Shown here one piece after another: positions 49,760 through 60,992 of a DNA stretch of 64,000 nucleotides. The position numbers and the translations under genes were made by a program. Positions within the stretch are counted from its first letter, which is position 1. Each line of letters opens with the position of its first letter. The stretch spans positions 1 through 64,000 of the forward strand of contig CAJNOL010000403.1 of assembly GCA_905250125.1 (NCBI GenBank), written 5' to 3'. A model generated the notes under the pieces. The model was not told the origin of the DNA and searched no databases. It saw nothing but the letters and a program-made list of their open reading frames with translations. Source of the stretch: Rotaria sordida (Eukaryota; Rotifera; Eurotatoria; Philodinida; Philodinidae).

Positions 49760-52700
49760 TCAATCGTGTTCATAATCGATTCTTATTTCTGATATACAGA
49801 ATGCATCAAAAATCGGAACACAAATACATTTGTGACGAATATTAGTCACTGGAATTATGAAGAAATTGTTTGAAAAAGACACGAGCGGATAATAAGTGTC
49901 TATTAATTTGTGTAATTCGTTGGGTAACTCAACATTATTTGACATTTTTTTCTCACAAGAAACATATTTTTGTATAAGAGCAAAAGTTCCATCATTAATT
50001 AATAAAAATATAACTATGTTACCATAATGAGTTACGTTGTTGTTATCATTGTCAACATAAGATACTGTGTGACTATTGCAACTAAATGGACGATCATAAA
50101 TTAATGAATGATATGTAATAAATACAGATTTGTAACGTTTATAAAAACACGTAATGTTGTTTACATTAATAGAAGTTAGTAATTGACGTAGCATGGGAAG
50201 ATATTGGACAAGTGCAGGATCGTCTGAATTTATCTTCTATAAGAACAGAGAAATGAAAATATATCGATAAGACATGTCGATCATTCAACAAAGAAAAATA
50301 AAAATGAACACATAAACAATTATCATCGCTTAATCTGCCGTCTATTCTGTATTTAAAAGAGAAAGAATATTCAGAGTGTCAGTCATTATAAGAAAAAGAG
50401 AGAGAATATCATTTATCGTTCTCCACTAGTAAGGTGCTTTTCTTTTTTCTTGTCGACGGGAGCAAATAATGATTTATAGTTATAACTGTCACACGTTATA
50501 AATATTTCCATTTTCTTCACTCACATCCATAAGAGAATTTGTTACTAAATTAAATTTTTTCATTTGTGTTGTACATCGAAGATTATTCCAATATGCAATT
50601 TGACTAGCAACATTAGTGCTACCATGAGCACTTTTTTTGATATAACGGATGACTGACTCAAAAGAAAATGCTGATGTATGTGCTAAGCCACCATGTAGAC
50701 GAACTTGATGACCAAGATGTAAATGTGCATGTAAAGAAAAAATTTCAATAGAAGAATCATAGACATTTGATGCTGTTCGACAATAGTAATCGAGAAGACG
50801 TTCACCAAGTAATATATCTTCTTTTGATTGAGGTGCATGTAGGAGTTTAATTGCTAATGAATATATAATAAAATGAGAGAAAAGAAGTGTTGGTAAATGA
50901 TTAGCCATTATTGGTACTCCAACATATAGTACAAATAAACGTGAATTTTTTGCTTTCCATTGAGATGCTAATTTAATCGATTCTAAAAAAACAGCTTTTA
51001 TATTGTGTGGAGTACGTAATCGTTGAAGTTTTTTGTCAATATTTAGTATTGACAACTTGTTAATACATGAGCACCATCGGCTTATCAAAGATGGGATATG
51101 ACATAGACACACAAGGTACATATAGTCATATATAATTTGATCTGGATAACAAAATATTTCAAATAAATATGACAGACCTTTTATACCATCAACTGCTACT
51201 TTTTTATGACCTTTTGATTTTTTAACAGCTTCTCGAGCAGATTTCAAATAACCGTCATGAGTACGAGCTGTATAATCATTGTTCGAATAAGGATAAAGCA
51301 TTTTATTATATTTTGGATTCCATATGCCTAGAACGATAGAAGAATAACGAACTAGAATGAAAAAACAAACAAAATAAGTTAAAAAATTAGAAAGAATTAA
51401 TTCTTTTCAATAATGAAATTTAAATAAATTACTATGATCAATCCTAAATATTTTGTCCTATATTCAGTAAAGATATAACATGAAACTGCTGTTATCGATT
51501 GTCACAAAAATCGAAAATCAAGCTGTATTATAATCTATCTGATACAAAAAAAGCTATGATTAATACTCAATAATTTATGAATATTAGGATTTTACGAAGT
51601 TTTTCCTGGTTAAAATTAATGTCATTTAAGTACTTTAATCTACAATAGAAAGTAAAATATTGTTGTAATCGTAAAAAGAACAGCAATTTACCTCTACTAT
51701 AACAGAAAGTGCATGCTGAATATCCATTGAAACTTGTTGTGCAACAAAAGAGTGATTTTGCAGGTAGATCAGAAAGAAAAAGTTGAGTACCGAGTTGAAT
51801 ATTATATTCGTGATCATCAATAAATATTGAAGTTCCATTTTTAATTAAAAGTGATAAATCATTTACTGTTTGATCTAAAAATGTATTAACGTTTGGTTTC
51901 ATTTTCGATACCCATAAAGCAAGTATAATGATGTTTGATTGGAATTCTCTTATTGGTGGAGGAAGTTCTGTGATAGATGCAAAGCATGGCCATATTGATT
52001 GTTTTGATGAACGAATGAGAGGAGCACCATCGGTATGAACTAATAATGTAATTTTGTTGGCATTTGTATTCGATTGTTGCTGATACCATTCACCAAAACA
52101 AATATCACTTGGTGGAAAAAGATGAGATTTGTTTAGAAAATCAAAATTTCGACACATAATCGATTGTATCTGACTTCGAATATCAAATCGAACAATTTCA
52201 ATAAGTTCATAACTGCGACGTTGTCTAAAAGAAGTTTTGCAATTTGAATTAACACAAAACTTGAAGCGATTAGTATTAATATCGCATGATTTATAACAAT
52301 CAGTACAAAGATAAGTTGTTAAACTGGGTGTAAAATTTCGAAGTGCTTTGTTCACAGTTTTCCACGTAGAAGGTAAAAGATTTGGTTTTGGCAATAAAGA
52401 TTTAATCAGACGAAGAAGACCATTGATTTTCTGCTTATCTAAATTGATATTTAAATAAAACTTACTAATAAGACGAATAGCACTGCTAACAGTAATTGAG
52501 GAACCATTGTACAATAAGCGAGAATCATCCTCATATTGGTCATCATCCTCATCATCATTCCATTCATTATCATCCTCAACATAAACTTTTTGTGATGCAG
52601 GTGAAATATAATTATCATCATTCTTCTTGTCAAATCTTGATTCAAGTTTTTCCTGATTTATATTTTGTTCTTGTAGGCAGTATTCATTGTGACCATCATC

Positions 52701-52811
52701 CAAGTTGTCATTCGAAGAGCTAATATGTCGAGCAATTAATTGATAAATAGACTGACGCTTCATCTCTCGATTACGGCGTCGTTTATTTACTTTATGTGAG
52801 AACCAATACAT
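49760..52811 (-). CDS. Tnp2/DUF4218-type transposase (809 aa, intact)
   Basis: Exons 52811-51692, 51327-50495 and 50236-49760 join in frame to 2,430 nt. ATG 52811 precedes a basic start (VNKRRRNREMKRQ); an in-frame TTG five codons up is less likely. After an acidic stretch (~60-90) comes a Cys-rich segment (LCTDCYKSC...CVNSNCKTSF), then the Tnp2 core HTDGAPL...SIWPCFASITELPPPIRE, ALWVSKMKP and CTFCYSRG spliced to RTHDGY. Exon 2 carries the DUF4218-like part (VDGIKGLSYL, LHLGHQVRLHGGLAHTSAFSFESVIRYIKK). The end FIIPVTNIRHKCICVPI...YEHD is the usual tail. It would cut and paste the element in the nucleus. No stop or shift is seen. Confidence 0.85.
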
Positions 52812-53922
52812 TTGATTTTGAAGCAAAAAAAAAGAGTTATATAGTATACTGTAGCAAGAGTAAAAGTATCTTCAATAATATAATATTAACATTCGATGAA
52901 TCATACAGAATATTTCGATCAATCATATCAATTCCTGTTTGAATATACGTTTTTATATATGCTTTGAAAAGAAATTTTCAGAATTAAAACAGTATGAGAA
53001 TAGCGCCGATTTTCCGCGTTATTCCGGCGTGAAGAACGTTCGAACATATTACGATGATTATTGTCGCTATAGTGCCGAACAACGCCACAATAAGGCGTTT
53101 TTGCGTTATAGCGGCGCTACTAGAAAAAAAAGGACGACATGGGGGCGCTCAAATATATCCCTTGTAAGACGGCTCCATTGTATTTCTCGTCTTCATCTGG
53201 TAAGAATTGCCCCTAGCACCTTTTCCTATACTTATAAAAAATGTGACTAAAATCTCATGATAAAATTTCATATCATAAAATTAATATTGACCATCAATTA
53301 CATTTTCAAATTCTAGATGAATCCATTATTAATAGTAAGATACGCTCATGCCGTCTTCTTCTTTCTTATGGTTCTGTTGCCGTATAGCTAGTCATGGCAG
53401 CTAGTATTTATTTTTTGTCAGATGGTTTCTGCGTGTCGTCATACATGCACGGAAATGGGTATAAAGGAATGTGGCGAGTCCAATTTTTGATTGTGTCGAC
53501 ATTCAGTAAATTGTGTATACAATTCTTTTTTAGAGTATCTTTCTTCATTAGGCGGGTAAGATCTGAACAGGAATAATGATTAAAGGATGAAGACAACACT
53601 CAAGTCCTGATTCGATAAATTATTGTCGGATACCATCGAGATTTCTAGCGATGAGAAGAGTAAATTAGATTTCGGTTTCAGACTATGTAGTTTGATCGAT
53701 ACTCGTTCAACATATTGTTAACTTAACATGCATTTGATGTTTTTCAGACATGAAAATGCTAGTAATAGGATCGAGTAGTTCGATAAATTTTATTTCGAAA
53801 CAAGAATCAAGTATGGTTGATTATTGGTTAACAAATCACCTTTACCTTGCCGTCTCATTTTCTTTGTGGCCATTCAGATATTCCGCTTGAAAGCTTCTCA
53901 TTGAAAGTAATAATAATAGTGA

Positions 53923-53983
53923 CTGTGGCTGTGGGTGTGAGCGAATTCAGATAAAATGCCCACACTCACACCCACCCACATCT
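53923..53983. repeat. Telomere-like GT/CA foldback 14
   Basis: GT arm 53923-53943 (CTGTGGCTGTGGGTGTGAGC) and CA arm 53957-53983 (GCCCACACTCACACCCACCC) with a ~13-nt loop. Confidence 0.85.
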
Positions 53984-54107
53984 ATACTTGTGAAAGTTGA
54001 GTTATTTGGCGAAAACATTGTCATATGCGACTACTAGTGTCAATTATTAATATGTACTTTTTTTTTCTTTCTTTTGATTTTTAATCCATGAGAAGAAAAT
54101 GTTAGCA

Positions 54108-54162
54108 GAGTGTGGGTGTGAATGTGGATGTCAGTTTTCGCTTCACTCGCACCCACACCCCA
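54108..54162. repeat. Telomere-like GT/CA foldback 15
   Basis: GT arm 54108-54131 (GAGTGTGGGTGTGAATGTGG) and CA arm 54142-54162 (CACTCGCACCCACACCCC), only ~125 bp from copy 14 and in the same orientation. Confidence 0.85.
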
Positions 54163-54171
54163 TTATTTTCT

Positions 54172-54385
54172 TAAAAAGTCCTTTCCTTGACTAAAAAATC
54201 CAGACTCAAAATTTTGAAAAGCCGACTGCATATTCGGATTTTCCGACCTGATTACCTTCGGTTAAGCCTTATAAAAAATCATTATTATCTCAAAAAAGTC
54301 CATTCCTTGGGAAAGAAAGTCGAACTGAGAATTTTGAAAATCCGATCTCAGCTTGCGAATTCTGGCCCTTGATAACCTATAGTAA
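54172..54385. repeat. Diverged direct repeat, ~92-bp units
   Basis: Units 54172-54265 and 54294-54385 align along their length: AAAAAGTCC(T/A)TTCCTTG, then GA(C/T)TC or GAACTGAGAATTTTGAAAA, then a shared TTCGG/GCGAATTC and GATTACCTT/GATAACCTA end. No coding sense. Confidence 0.7.
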
Positions 54386-55366
54386 AATTTCATCAAAAGG
54401 TCCAAAAAGCTTAAAATAAAAAAATTCATTTCTGATTGGTCGACGCCCTAGCCAATGAGAAAGCCGAATGTTAAATCCGACCTAATATTTGGATTTCTCG
54501 ACTGCAACTACCTTTGTTTTGTCCGCTGGAGAGAAATGGTTGCTGTCATAAAAATTAAAATAGCTGAGCTTAATTGTTTTTTCTTCTGGAGTTTGTAGCC
54601 CGTTTCGAGAGCTATCGAAATCACTATTTGGATGTCGATCATGAGTGTTCTTTCATGGATAAAATCAAAAAAACAAAAGGTGCCTTAAAATTTTGTCCGT
54701 CACTTTAGATGCCATCTAATCTAACGGGTTTTCCAATAAGACCTGACAGGATCCGATGTCGAATCTCTCGTCCTCGGTTTGTTCAAGAGTCTCTTCAATT
54801 CAACAAGATATACGAGTATTGTTCCAGCAAGCCGTTCGAGTGCCGATCACCAGGATTTAATTGACATCAAAGTCGTGCTATTCGATGCCACATGATGGTT
54901 TCCTGCTGATGCGGTTGAAAAATTGTTTTGCTACCCTAGATGCTGCACAGAGCTTCGCTGTCGAATTTGAACAACCTTATATTAGATAATCGGACAGAGA
55001 TCTTCCTCGCACGGACCATTCCAGGTACCACTACAAATATCATTTCTCTAGTAGCATAAGACGACTCATCGATTCGCTGACGAACGATTAACATTTGAAT
55101 GATACGCCATTTTCATAAAACTCAACAACACTTTCGGGGACCTACCAGTCTCATCGGATGCACAGAGTTACTAGCTAACGTTTGTATATAGTGCTGAAAT
55201 GGCCACTCGGAAAACTGAGAAAATAGGCTTCGACAAAGCTTGTGTGTCCAACGGCAATATTCTTTTTACACCTTACTGTAATTATGCTTAGCGGATAATA
55301 TTTAGAAACGAGACTGAGCAAATCGAAGGTCAGAAATCGTCCATTGTGTTGATTTGTTTGAAATAA

Positions 55367-56335
55367 TTAATATAGTTCTGCGAAGTTCAAAGTCTCCATA
55401 CCATTTTGTCCGCCAGCAACTAACACCTTTCCATTTGTCAATACGGATGCTGTGTGCCTCTCTCGTACATGATTCATCGTACCAATAGCTGTCCAAGTTT
55501 CAGTTGAGGGATCGTACCACTCAGCATTATTTAGACGATAATTATCATGAGATCCACCGGTAACTAATAATTTTCCATTCATTAATACGGACGCTGTGTG
55601 CGAAGATCGTGCATTATTCATGTGGCCAGTAGTTGTCCAAGTTTCTGTTAACGAATCATACAACTCAGCACTATTTAGATAATTATCACCGTCCCACCCA
55701 CCACATGCTAAAACTTTTCCATTTGGTAAGACAGATGCTGTGTGACCCTCACGCGCATGATTCATGCTACCAGTAATTGACCAAATTCCTGTTGATGGAT
55801 CATACAACTCATCATCAATTAAACTACCAACATCCCATCCGCCACTAACTAAGACTTTTCCGTTTGTTAATACGGATGCTGTATGATAATATCGTGCATG
55901 ATTCATACTACCAGTAATTGTCCAAGTCTCTGTTGATGGATCATACAACTCAGCACTATTTAAACGATAACTATTATTTGAACCACCAGCAACTAACACT
56001 TTTCCATCTGCTAAGACGGAGGCGGTGTGACCGTCTCGCGCATGATTCATGTCACCAGTAGTTGTCCAAGTTCTTGTTAATGGATTATACAACTCAGCAC
56101 TATTTAGAGAATCACCAGTTGATCCACCAGTAACTAGCACAAATCCATTTGTTAAGACGGATGCACGGTGGATGTCTCGCGGATTATACATGCTACCAGT
56201 AATAGTCCAAGTTTCTGTCGATGGATTATACAACTCAGAAGTATTTAAATAACTTCTACCACTCCATCCACCCGTAACTAACACATTTCCATTGGTTAAT
56301 ACAGACGCTGTGTGAGAAGATCGTGCATTATTCAT
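55367..56335 (-). CDS. Kelch-repeat propeller
   Basis: A 322-codon frame made of six full ~48-residue Kelch repeats and a partial seventh. Each carries MNxARxxHTASVLxNGKVLVxGG...LNxAELYDPSTxTW. Repeats 2 to 6 are well conserved; the sixth has AEWYDP. The seventh stops at AELY-TAA, short of the usual DPST end, so the last blade is incomplete unless closed by an upstream strand. In-frame sequence before ATG 56335 (LTTDSM) continues the blade pattern, implying an upstream exon, but no clean acceptor is seen there. A TM and Thr-rich exon at 57685-57994 on the same strand is the natural N-terminus. Such proteins are numerous in bdelloids; the extracellular propeller likely mediates binding. Confidence 0.8.
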   Translation of the reverse strand: MNNARSSHTASVLTNGNVLVTGGWSGRSYLNTSELYNPSTETWTITGSMYNPRDIHRASVLTNGFVLVTGGSTGDSLNSAELYNPLTRTWTTTGDMNHARDGHTASVLADGKVLVAGGSNNSYRLNSAELYDPSTETWTITGSMNHARYYHTASVLTNGKVLVSGGWDVGSLIDDELYDPSTGIWSITGSMNHAREGHTASVLPNGKVLACGGWDGDNYLNSAELYDSLTETWTTTGHMNNARSSHTASVLMNGKLLVTGGSHDNYRLNNAEWYDPSTETWTAIGTMNHVRERHTASVLTNGKVLVAGGQNGMETLNFAELY

Positions 56336-57684
56336 ACTATCAGTAGTAAGTCATTCTAGATAAAAACATTTCACTATATTCATTCAGGAAAGAATGTGTA
56401 TTGTTAAATGCTCTAGAGAGTCTAGGTATATGCGAAAATTTTCACGTTTCGCAAAAATAAAAATCATCTCTTACGTTTAGCGAGAAGTTTTTTGAATTTC
56501 TGTAGATTTCAAAAAGTCTTAACTTTGTTGTAGAAAATCGTACATAGTACGATACGATAGTAAGTTTCACATTTTTCATAATAAATGATATGGATGAATA
56601 ATAGACAAATTACGTTTGTATTTGCTACCTGTTATTACATAATTTACAAAACTTAGTCAACTTTCGATTCTATACAGCTTTTATTGAATGTACTCACCCT
56701 ATTATAAAACTCATCAGTTGAATAGAAGAAGGTACGACGAAAAACAACTAGGTTTGAAAGTTTTCGCGACCACCTATAAAGTTTGTTCTTATATCCGTTT
56801 TTGATTTGTTTCTGGTCAATTTCTGTAATCAGAAACGGTGTCTAGATATAATTGTCCTTTGCAGGCACCGTTCCAAAGTCCTATTTATTTGGATAAAACA
56901 AACTCAATAATAACTGCAAATAAAAGAAGAGTAAAACAAAATTCATTTACATTCACTTCATACAAGTATGCATCTCTTAAATCGACCTTTTTGGTGATAT
57001 GAAAATGACGATATATAGTTGTAGAAGAAGTAGCGTTAACAAGTATATTGCAGATAGTTTTGTGTCTTTAAAGGGCAACTAAACAGGTATTGATCGTTAT
57101 TATATCATTCAATAGTTAAATCTTTATTCTTTACTGGAAACTGAAAAGTAACTCTCTCTCTACATATTAATAGATAAAGTTATGATTAAAATGGTGAAAA
57201 GAATTTTTTCTATCAGGTTTATAATACCTGACAATATGGTTATTTGAATTCTGATACGATATATCTTATAGATCTTTAGAATTGAATGTAATTTCTACAG
57301 AATTCTATAGATCCATTAGATGTCCTTCTTATTTAGAAATCAAATATTTTCTTTTGTCAACTCTAATTTAATTCAAATAAACCAGTATGTTCAAAAGTAG
57401 AGCGCATAGTAATATTAAAAGAAGAGGAAGAGCAAATCTCGTTGTATAGATGTCAAGAGAACGAAATAAACTTCGATAATAACGAAAAAATAGTCAACAG
57501 CAGGAATGATATTGGATCTTTATTTCCTATGATAAGGATTGAATCATTCATGATAAAATCACTGATCATTTTAGTGTCATCTTTAACTAGGTGCAGAGTA
57601 TTGTTGGATGTGAAACAACTGCCTATATGCGCTTTAAAAGACGCATTTATGAAGGTTAAGAAGTGTCGTTTCAAAGCTTACGTG
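56336..57684. other. Interval between the Kelch frame and the TM exon
   Basis: 1.35 kb, AT-rich, without repeats or recognisable coding sequence. If the TM exon and propeller belong to one gene this is an unusually long intron. Confidence 0.45.
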
Positions 57685-57994
57685 ACTGCTGAGTAGTGGT
57701 CACAGTGATTGTTGACGTTGACGTTGATGTTGTTACCATTGTTGTTTGTGACACTGTCGTTGTTGAGGTTGATGTTATTGTTGTTGTCGATGATGTTACA
57801 ATGGTAGTGATGGTGGTTGTTTCTTGTTTTTTTGGTACAAAAGCGACGAATTTTAGCAATAGAGAGAGAGTAACTGCAAAAACTATTAATAAAATAAGAG
57901 AGATAAAGATGATCACAACTCGCCGGTTATGCCACCATTTGCATGTTCCATTATTGTTAATAATAATCTGCGTGTAAGCCTGATTCTTATGCAT
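57685..57994 (-). CDS. N-terminal TM and Thr-rich exon, probably of the Kelch gene
   Basis: From ATG 57994 (MHKNQAYTQ) the exon encodes a short cytoplasmic part (WWHNRR), one TM (VVIIFISLILLIVFAVTLSLLLKF) and a Thr/Ser-rich tract (TTITSTSTTTVSQTT) that ends at a phase-1 donor (C|GTAAGC). This layout precedes the propeller in bdelloid Kelch proteins. An upstream TTG frame extends it by ten residues. A clean phase match with the Kelch exon was not found, so the link is inferred. The opposite-strand Val/Asp-rich frame is a shadow. Confidence 0.6.
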
Positions 57995-58492
57995 ATTATA
58001 TCCTTCCAAAAATTTAAAGTCCAAAAATAGCGTGTTTTTTGCTCGATACTATTTTATATTTGTCTATCATTCTCATAGGAGTGAAAATAGATAAAAAAAT
58101 ATATTATCTCGAGTGCGAAAGCTACTGTTATATTCTTATCTTTATATAATCAATTTTATATGTAAGGATGATAGTGCAAAACCATTCTTCAATTCTAAGT
58201 TTTCTTATGTGAAATTTTCTCACTTTAATATTGTTCTTGTATTCAGTGTAGAGTACTGTCTGAGGTAATATTATCTTTACTATATGTTAGAAAAACACCT
58301 CTTATTTGGTGATTTGTTTACTTGCAGACATCTCTCTAAATAAAGTACGGAATTTATAAATAACCTTTTCCCAAAAAAATTAATGAAACATTTCAGATGA
58401 GCATGAATTTCAATACGAGAGATCGCAGTGACGATATTTTTCTCGAATATCTAAGTACAATAATTCCGATCCTAAATTTTCTAATTTGATTT

Positions 58493-58800
58493 AGTGGCGG
58501 AGCCTGGAACCAGAAGGCTCAGCTCCTCTACGGATCTTTGAGCTCCCTGGCAAGATTTTTGATACATGTGTTTTTTTTCTAGTATAAAAACGTATTAGTG
58601 ATTGTAATGCAACGTTTTAACACATGTATCTTATTTTTTGTGGAACTTACATATGTTTTTGAAGAAAAGAAAAAACAGTAAATATAAGTTTCAATCAAGT
58701 TTTAGAGGTCATGAGCAGTGACGGAGACAAAGCGAGCGCAGCCCTTCCTAGGAACCTTAGAGCTACTCCTGCGAAATTTTTGAAAAATGCATTTTTCTGA
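58493..58800. repeat. Two diverged copies of a transposon end
   Basis: AGTGGCGGAGCCTGGAACC... GCTCCTCTACGG (58493 on) and AGTGACGGAGACAAAGCGAGC... GCTACTCCTGCG (58711 on) share order and spacing, including a later TTTTTGA(T/A)A block. The CAGTGGCGGA-type start is common at hAT-like ends. The space between holds no frame. Confidence 0.5.
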
Positions 58801-59158
58801 TGAAAAGATTCGATTTTGTTCAGAGAAAACAAGGTTTTGATTTTTTTTATTTCATTAATTTGTAGTATTTCGTGCGTGCAGTCGAATATTCTAACACGAT
58901 TATCTCGGTTTGGTTTGACTATAGCCAGCTCTGAAATTGTATGATTTCTAAGGTAAAATCTGTCAATAAGCAGTCTATGTATTATTGTGGCAAAGTAATA
59001 TTTTTGGAGATAATTTAAACATTTAAAACAAATGACAGACATACAAAGAATGATACAAGATTTAAGTGATTCGTGTTTCTTATCAATAGAACAGGATTTC
59101 AAAATTGGTTTTAAATATATTGTTGATGTCTCTGCAATTAATCATAACAAGATCGATT

Positions 59159-59200
59159 TAGGGTGTGGGTGTGAATTCTCTTCTCGAGAGCACCTACATC
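59159..59200. repeat. Telomere-like GT/CA foldback 16 (short)
   Basis: GT arm TAGGGTGTGGGTGTG and CA arm GAGCACCTACATCC around a loop that contains CTCTTCTCGAGAG. A short copy. Confidence 0.65.
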
Positions 59201-59205
59201 CTTGG

Positions 59206-60426
59206 GTGGCATTTTATTTTTACTTTACTGTGTAATATAATGTTTACTAACTTTACTTCAAAATAAGGTCATGTAAAATATAGTAGAACAATATATGTTA
59301 ATTCAAATTTTGACAACTTTCTTAGTTCAGTACAGAGAATGTCACAGAGCAAGACTGGACGCCTTCAGAACATATAAATTTACGGTCTTCTTTTGTCCAC
59401 ACTCTCAATTAGGTCCATTCAAACACGGGCCGAAATTTCAAACTGTTAGACAAAAACCATAATGATGATTCCTACTTATCTGTTTAGTTTCAAACATATC
59501 CTTTTATTTTTTTTAGTTCTCTGTGGAAAAATATGACATCTGAATCGTAACAAAATGTTCATTATATCATGACAAGATATTTGACATTGAATTACAGATG
59601 ATACCTAATACAATCATGGAAAACAATTTCTTATCTTCGATAAAACAGTGAAAATTAGACAAGTGAATCATTATTGTATGAGAATTCCGATGCAAACACT
59701 GATAATAGAACGAGCACTATTCAATATTTTCAATTGAATTGCGATCCACGAAAGATAATCTTGTAATATGATAGATTAAAATGTGATCAAGTTATGCGAA
59801 ATATATTTGATTTTTACAATTGTTTATTTTGTAATGTTTAATGAGAAATCTAGACAATTTAGAAGATTTTTCTATTTACATATAGATTTAAATGTAAACG
59901 AGTAATATTTCATGTCATTTTTCTGACATACTAAACTCAGTCCATGATAAGATTTTCAATGTTGATTTGTTCGAATTAATCAAACTAGAGAATCATCCAT
60001 ATTTCGAATCATTTGAATGAAAATTATCTTAACAACGTGAGAATACTTCATAAATTTGACTCGTGTCAAAGATGTTAGTTAAATATATTTATTTTTTGTA
60101 TATAAATAACTATTGACTCATTTTCATGATCTATATTTTGGTTATGTTTACGAAAAAAGGTAAATGTGAGAAAATTTTCACACTCACGATGCATCAATAT
60201 GACTCCCTCGTTTCTTTCATTTATTGACGTCATTTGTATTGTTTCATAAAGGTATAAAATGTACCACGTTTCGTCAGTTCTTTCAATTTGTATTGATTTG
60301 TGTTTGGTACTTGAATTTTCAAGTACCGACAAGTAAGTGAGATATTCAACAAATCATGGAAATCTATTTTCCGATTTGACATTTATCACAGAGGGAAATA
60401 ATGCATCTCGATTCCTTCACTCTATC
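59206..60426. other. AT-rich spacer
   Basis: No supported gene. A minus-strand frame near 60075-60332 lacks motifs. Confidence 0.45.
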
Positions 60427-60513
60427 CCATGGAAAAAAAAATTTATAAAACAAAAAGAACGACTTAACATGCGTTTTGTAACCGTTCGTTTTTATAAATT
60501 TTTTTCCATAGGA
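60427..60513. repeat. Hairpin with ~25-bp arms
   Basis: CCATGGAAAAAAAAATTTAT faces ATAAATTTTTTTCCATAGG, with outer AAAGAACG/CGTTCG pairing around a ~20-nt loop. It may be a small transposon remnant or a transcript hairpin. Confidence 0.6.
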
Positions 60514-60751
60514 TGGCAATAAAAATAGAGATACTACTAACATATAATTTCCATTTGTTAATCCTGTTTTTCTATTATGTTATGTTTATCTCAACATACA
60601 AAACAAAATATATCCATTGATTTTCAATCGTTATTTTGAGAACAACTATCAATTTGTCGAATTGAACCTTCTCTATATTCTGCTTGTCTATTTTGATCAA
60701 TTTTGAAATATAAAAAAAATGCTTATTTTTGTCATTTGATTTTTCAAATAG

Positions 60752-60974
60752 AAATCATTTTCTCTCGGCTGATAAATCTAAGAGTAATCAATTGGTTGCA
60801 ATCAAAATAGATATAGAAAAAACAAACATCGAAATAGACTTTGTTTACAATATACTTTTAAGTTTCTTCACAGTCAAATATGATGAAAACTATTTCATTT
60901 TAGAAAAAGAACAACAAATTTATTCTCAATTGATCAATTCAGAATTGTTTCTTAGTGATCAATCACAATATTAA
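60752..60974 (+). CDS. 3' exon of an unrecognised gene, 19 bp before the EEP gene
   Basis: After an AAATAG acceptor (60750-60751) the frame is open for 74 codons to TAA (60972-60974), with protein-like content (NHFLSADKSKSNQLVAIKIDIEKT, YFILEKEQQIYSQLI). No family recognised and the upstream exon is not resolved. Its stop is only 18 bases from the ATG of the next gene on the same strand. Confidence 0.35.
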
Positions 60975-60992
60975 TTGAAAAAGAAAACAAAA

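Larger units (their letters stand above)
47259..53143 (-). mobile_element. Complete 5.9-kb CMC (CACTA/EnSpm-like) DNA transposon
   Basis: Left terminus CCCATGTCG (47259) and right terminus CGACATGGG (53143) are inverted, followed inward by shared subterminal words TAGCGCCG-TATAACG (47282 on) and CGTTATAGCGGCGCTA (53104 on). More copies of CGTTATAG/CTATAGTGC lie further in, the repeat-rich subterminal layout known from CACTA elements. Flanks show GG on both sides, compatible with a 2-3 bp target duplication. Between the ends are two intact minus-strand genes, a Tnp2/DUF4218-type transposase and a nine-exon partner. Both frames are undisturbed, so the element is recent and may be active. Confidence 0.85.
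53144..55366. other. Spacer with foldbacks and direct repeats
   Basis: Holds two telomere-like foldbacks, a pair of direct repeats (54172-54385) and a less AT-rich stretch (54700-55260) without a coherent frame, perhaps old transposon DNA. No gene recognised. Confidence 0.5.

Noticed and set aside
52496..52723. Plus-strand His-rich frame
   Set aside because: Antisense of the acidic stretch of the transposase.
57696..57977. Plus-strand Val/Asp-rich frame
   Set aside because: It is the exact antisense of the Thr-rich exon; a composition shadow.
58695..59102. 135-codon minus-strand frame
   Set aside because: Starts in the decayed transposon end and has no family resemblance; chance frame.
11386..59200. 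Reading the GT/CA tracts as a true chromosome end or a CRISPR array
   Set aside because: They are short, paired, scattered between genes on both sides, and have neither identical repeats with regular spacers nor a terminal array.
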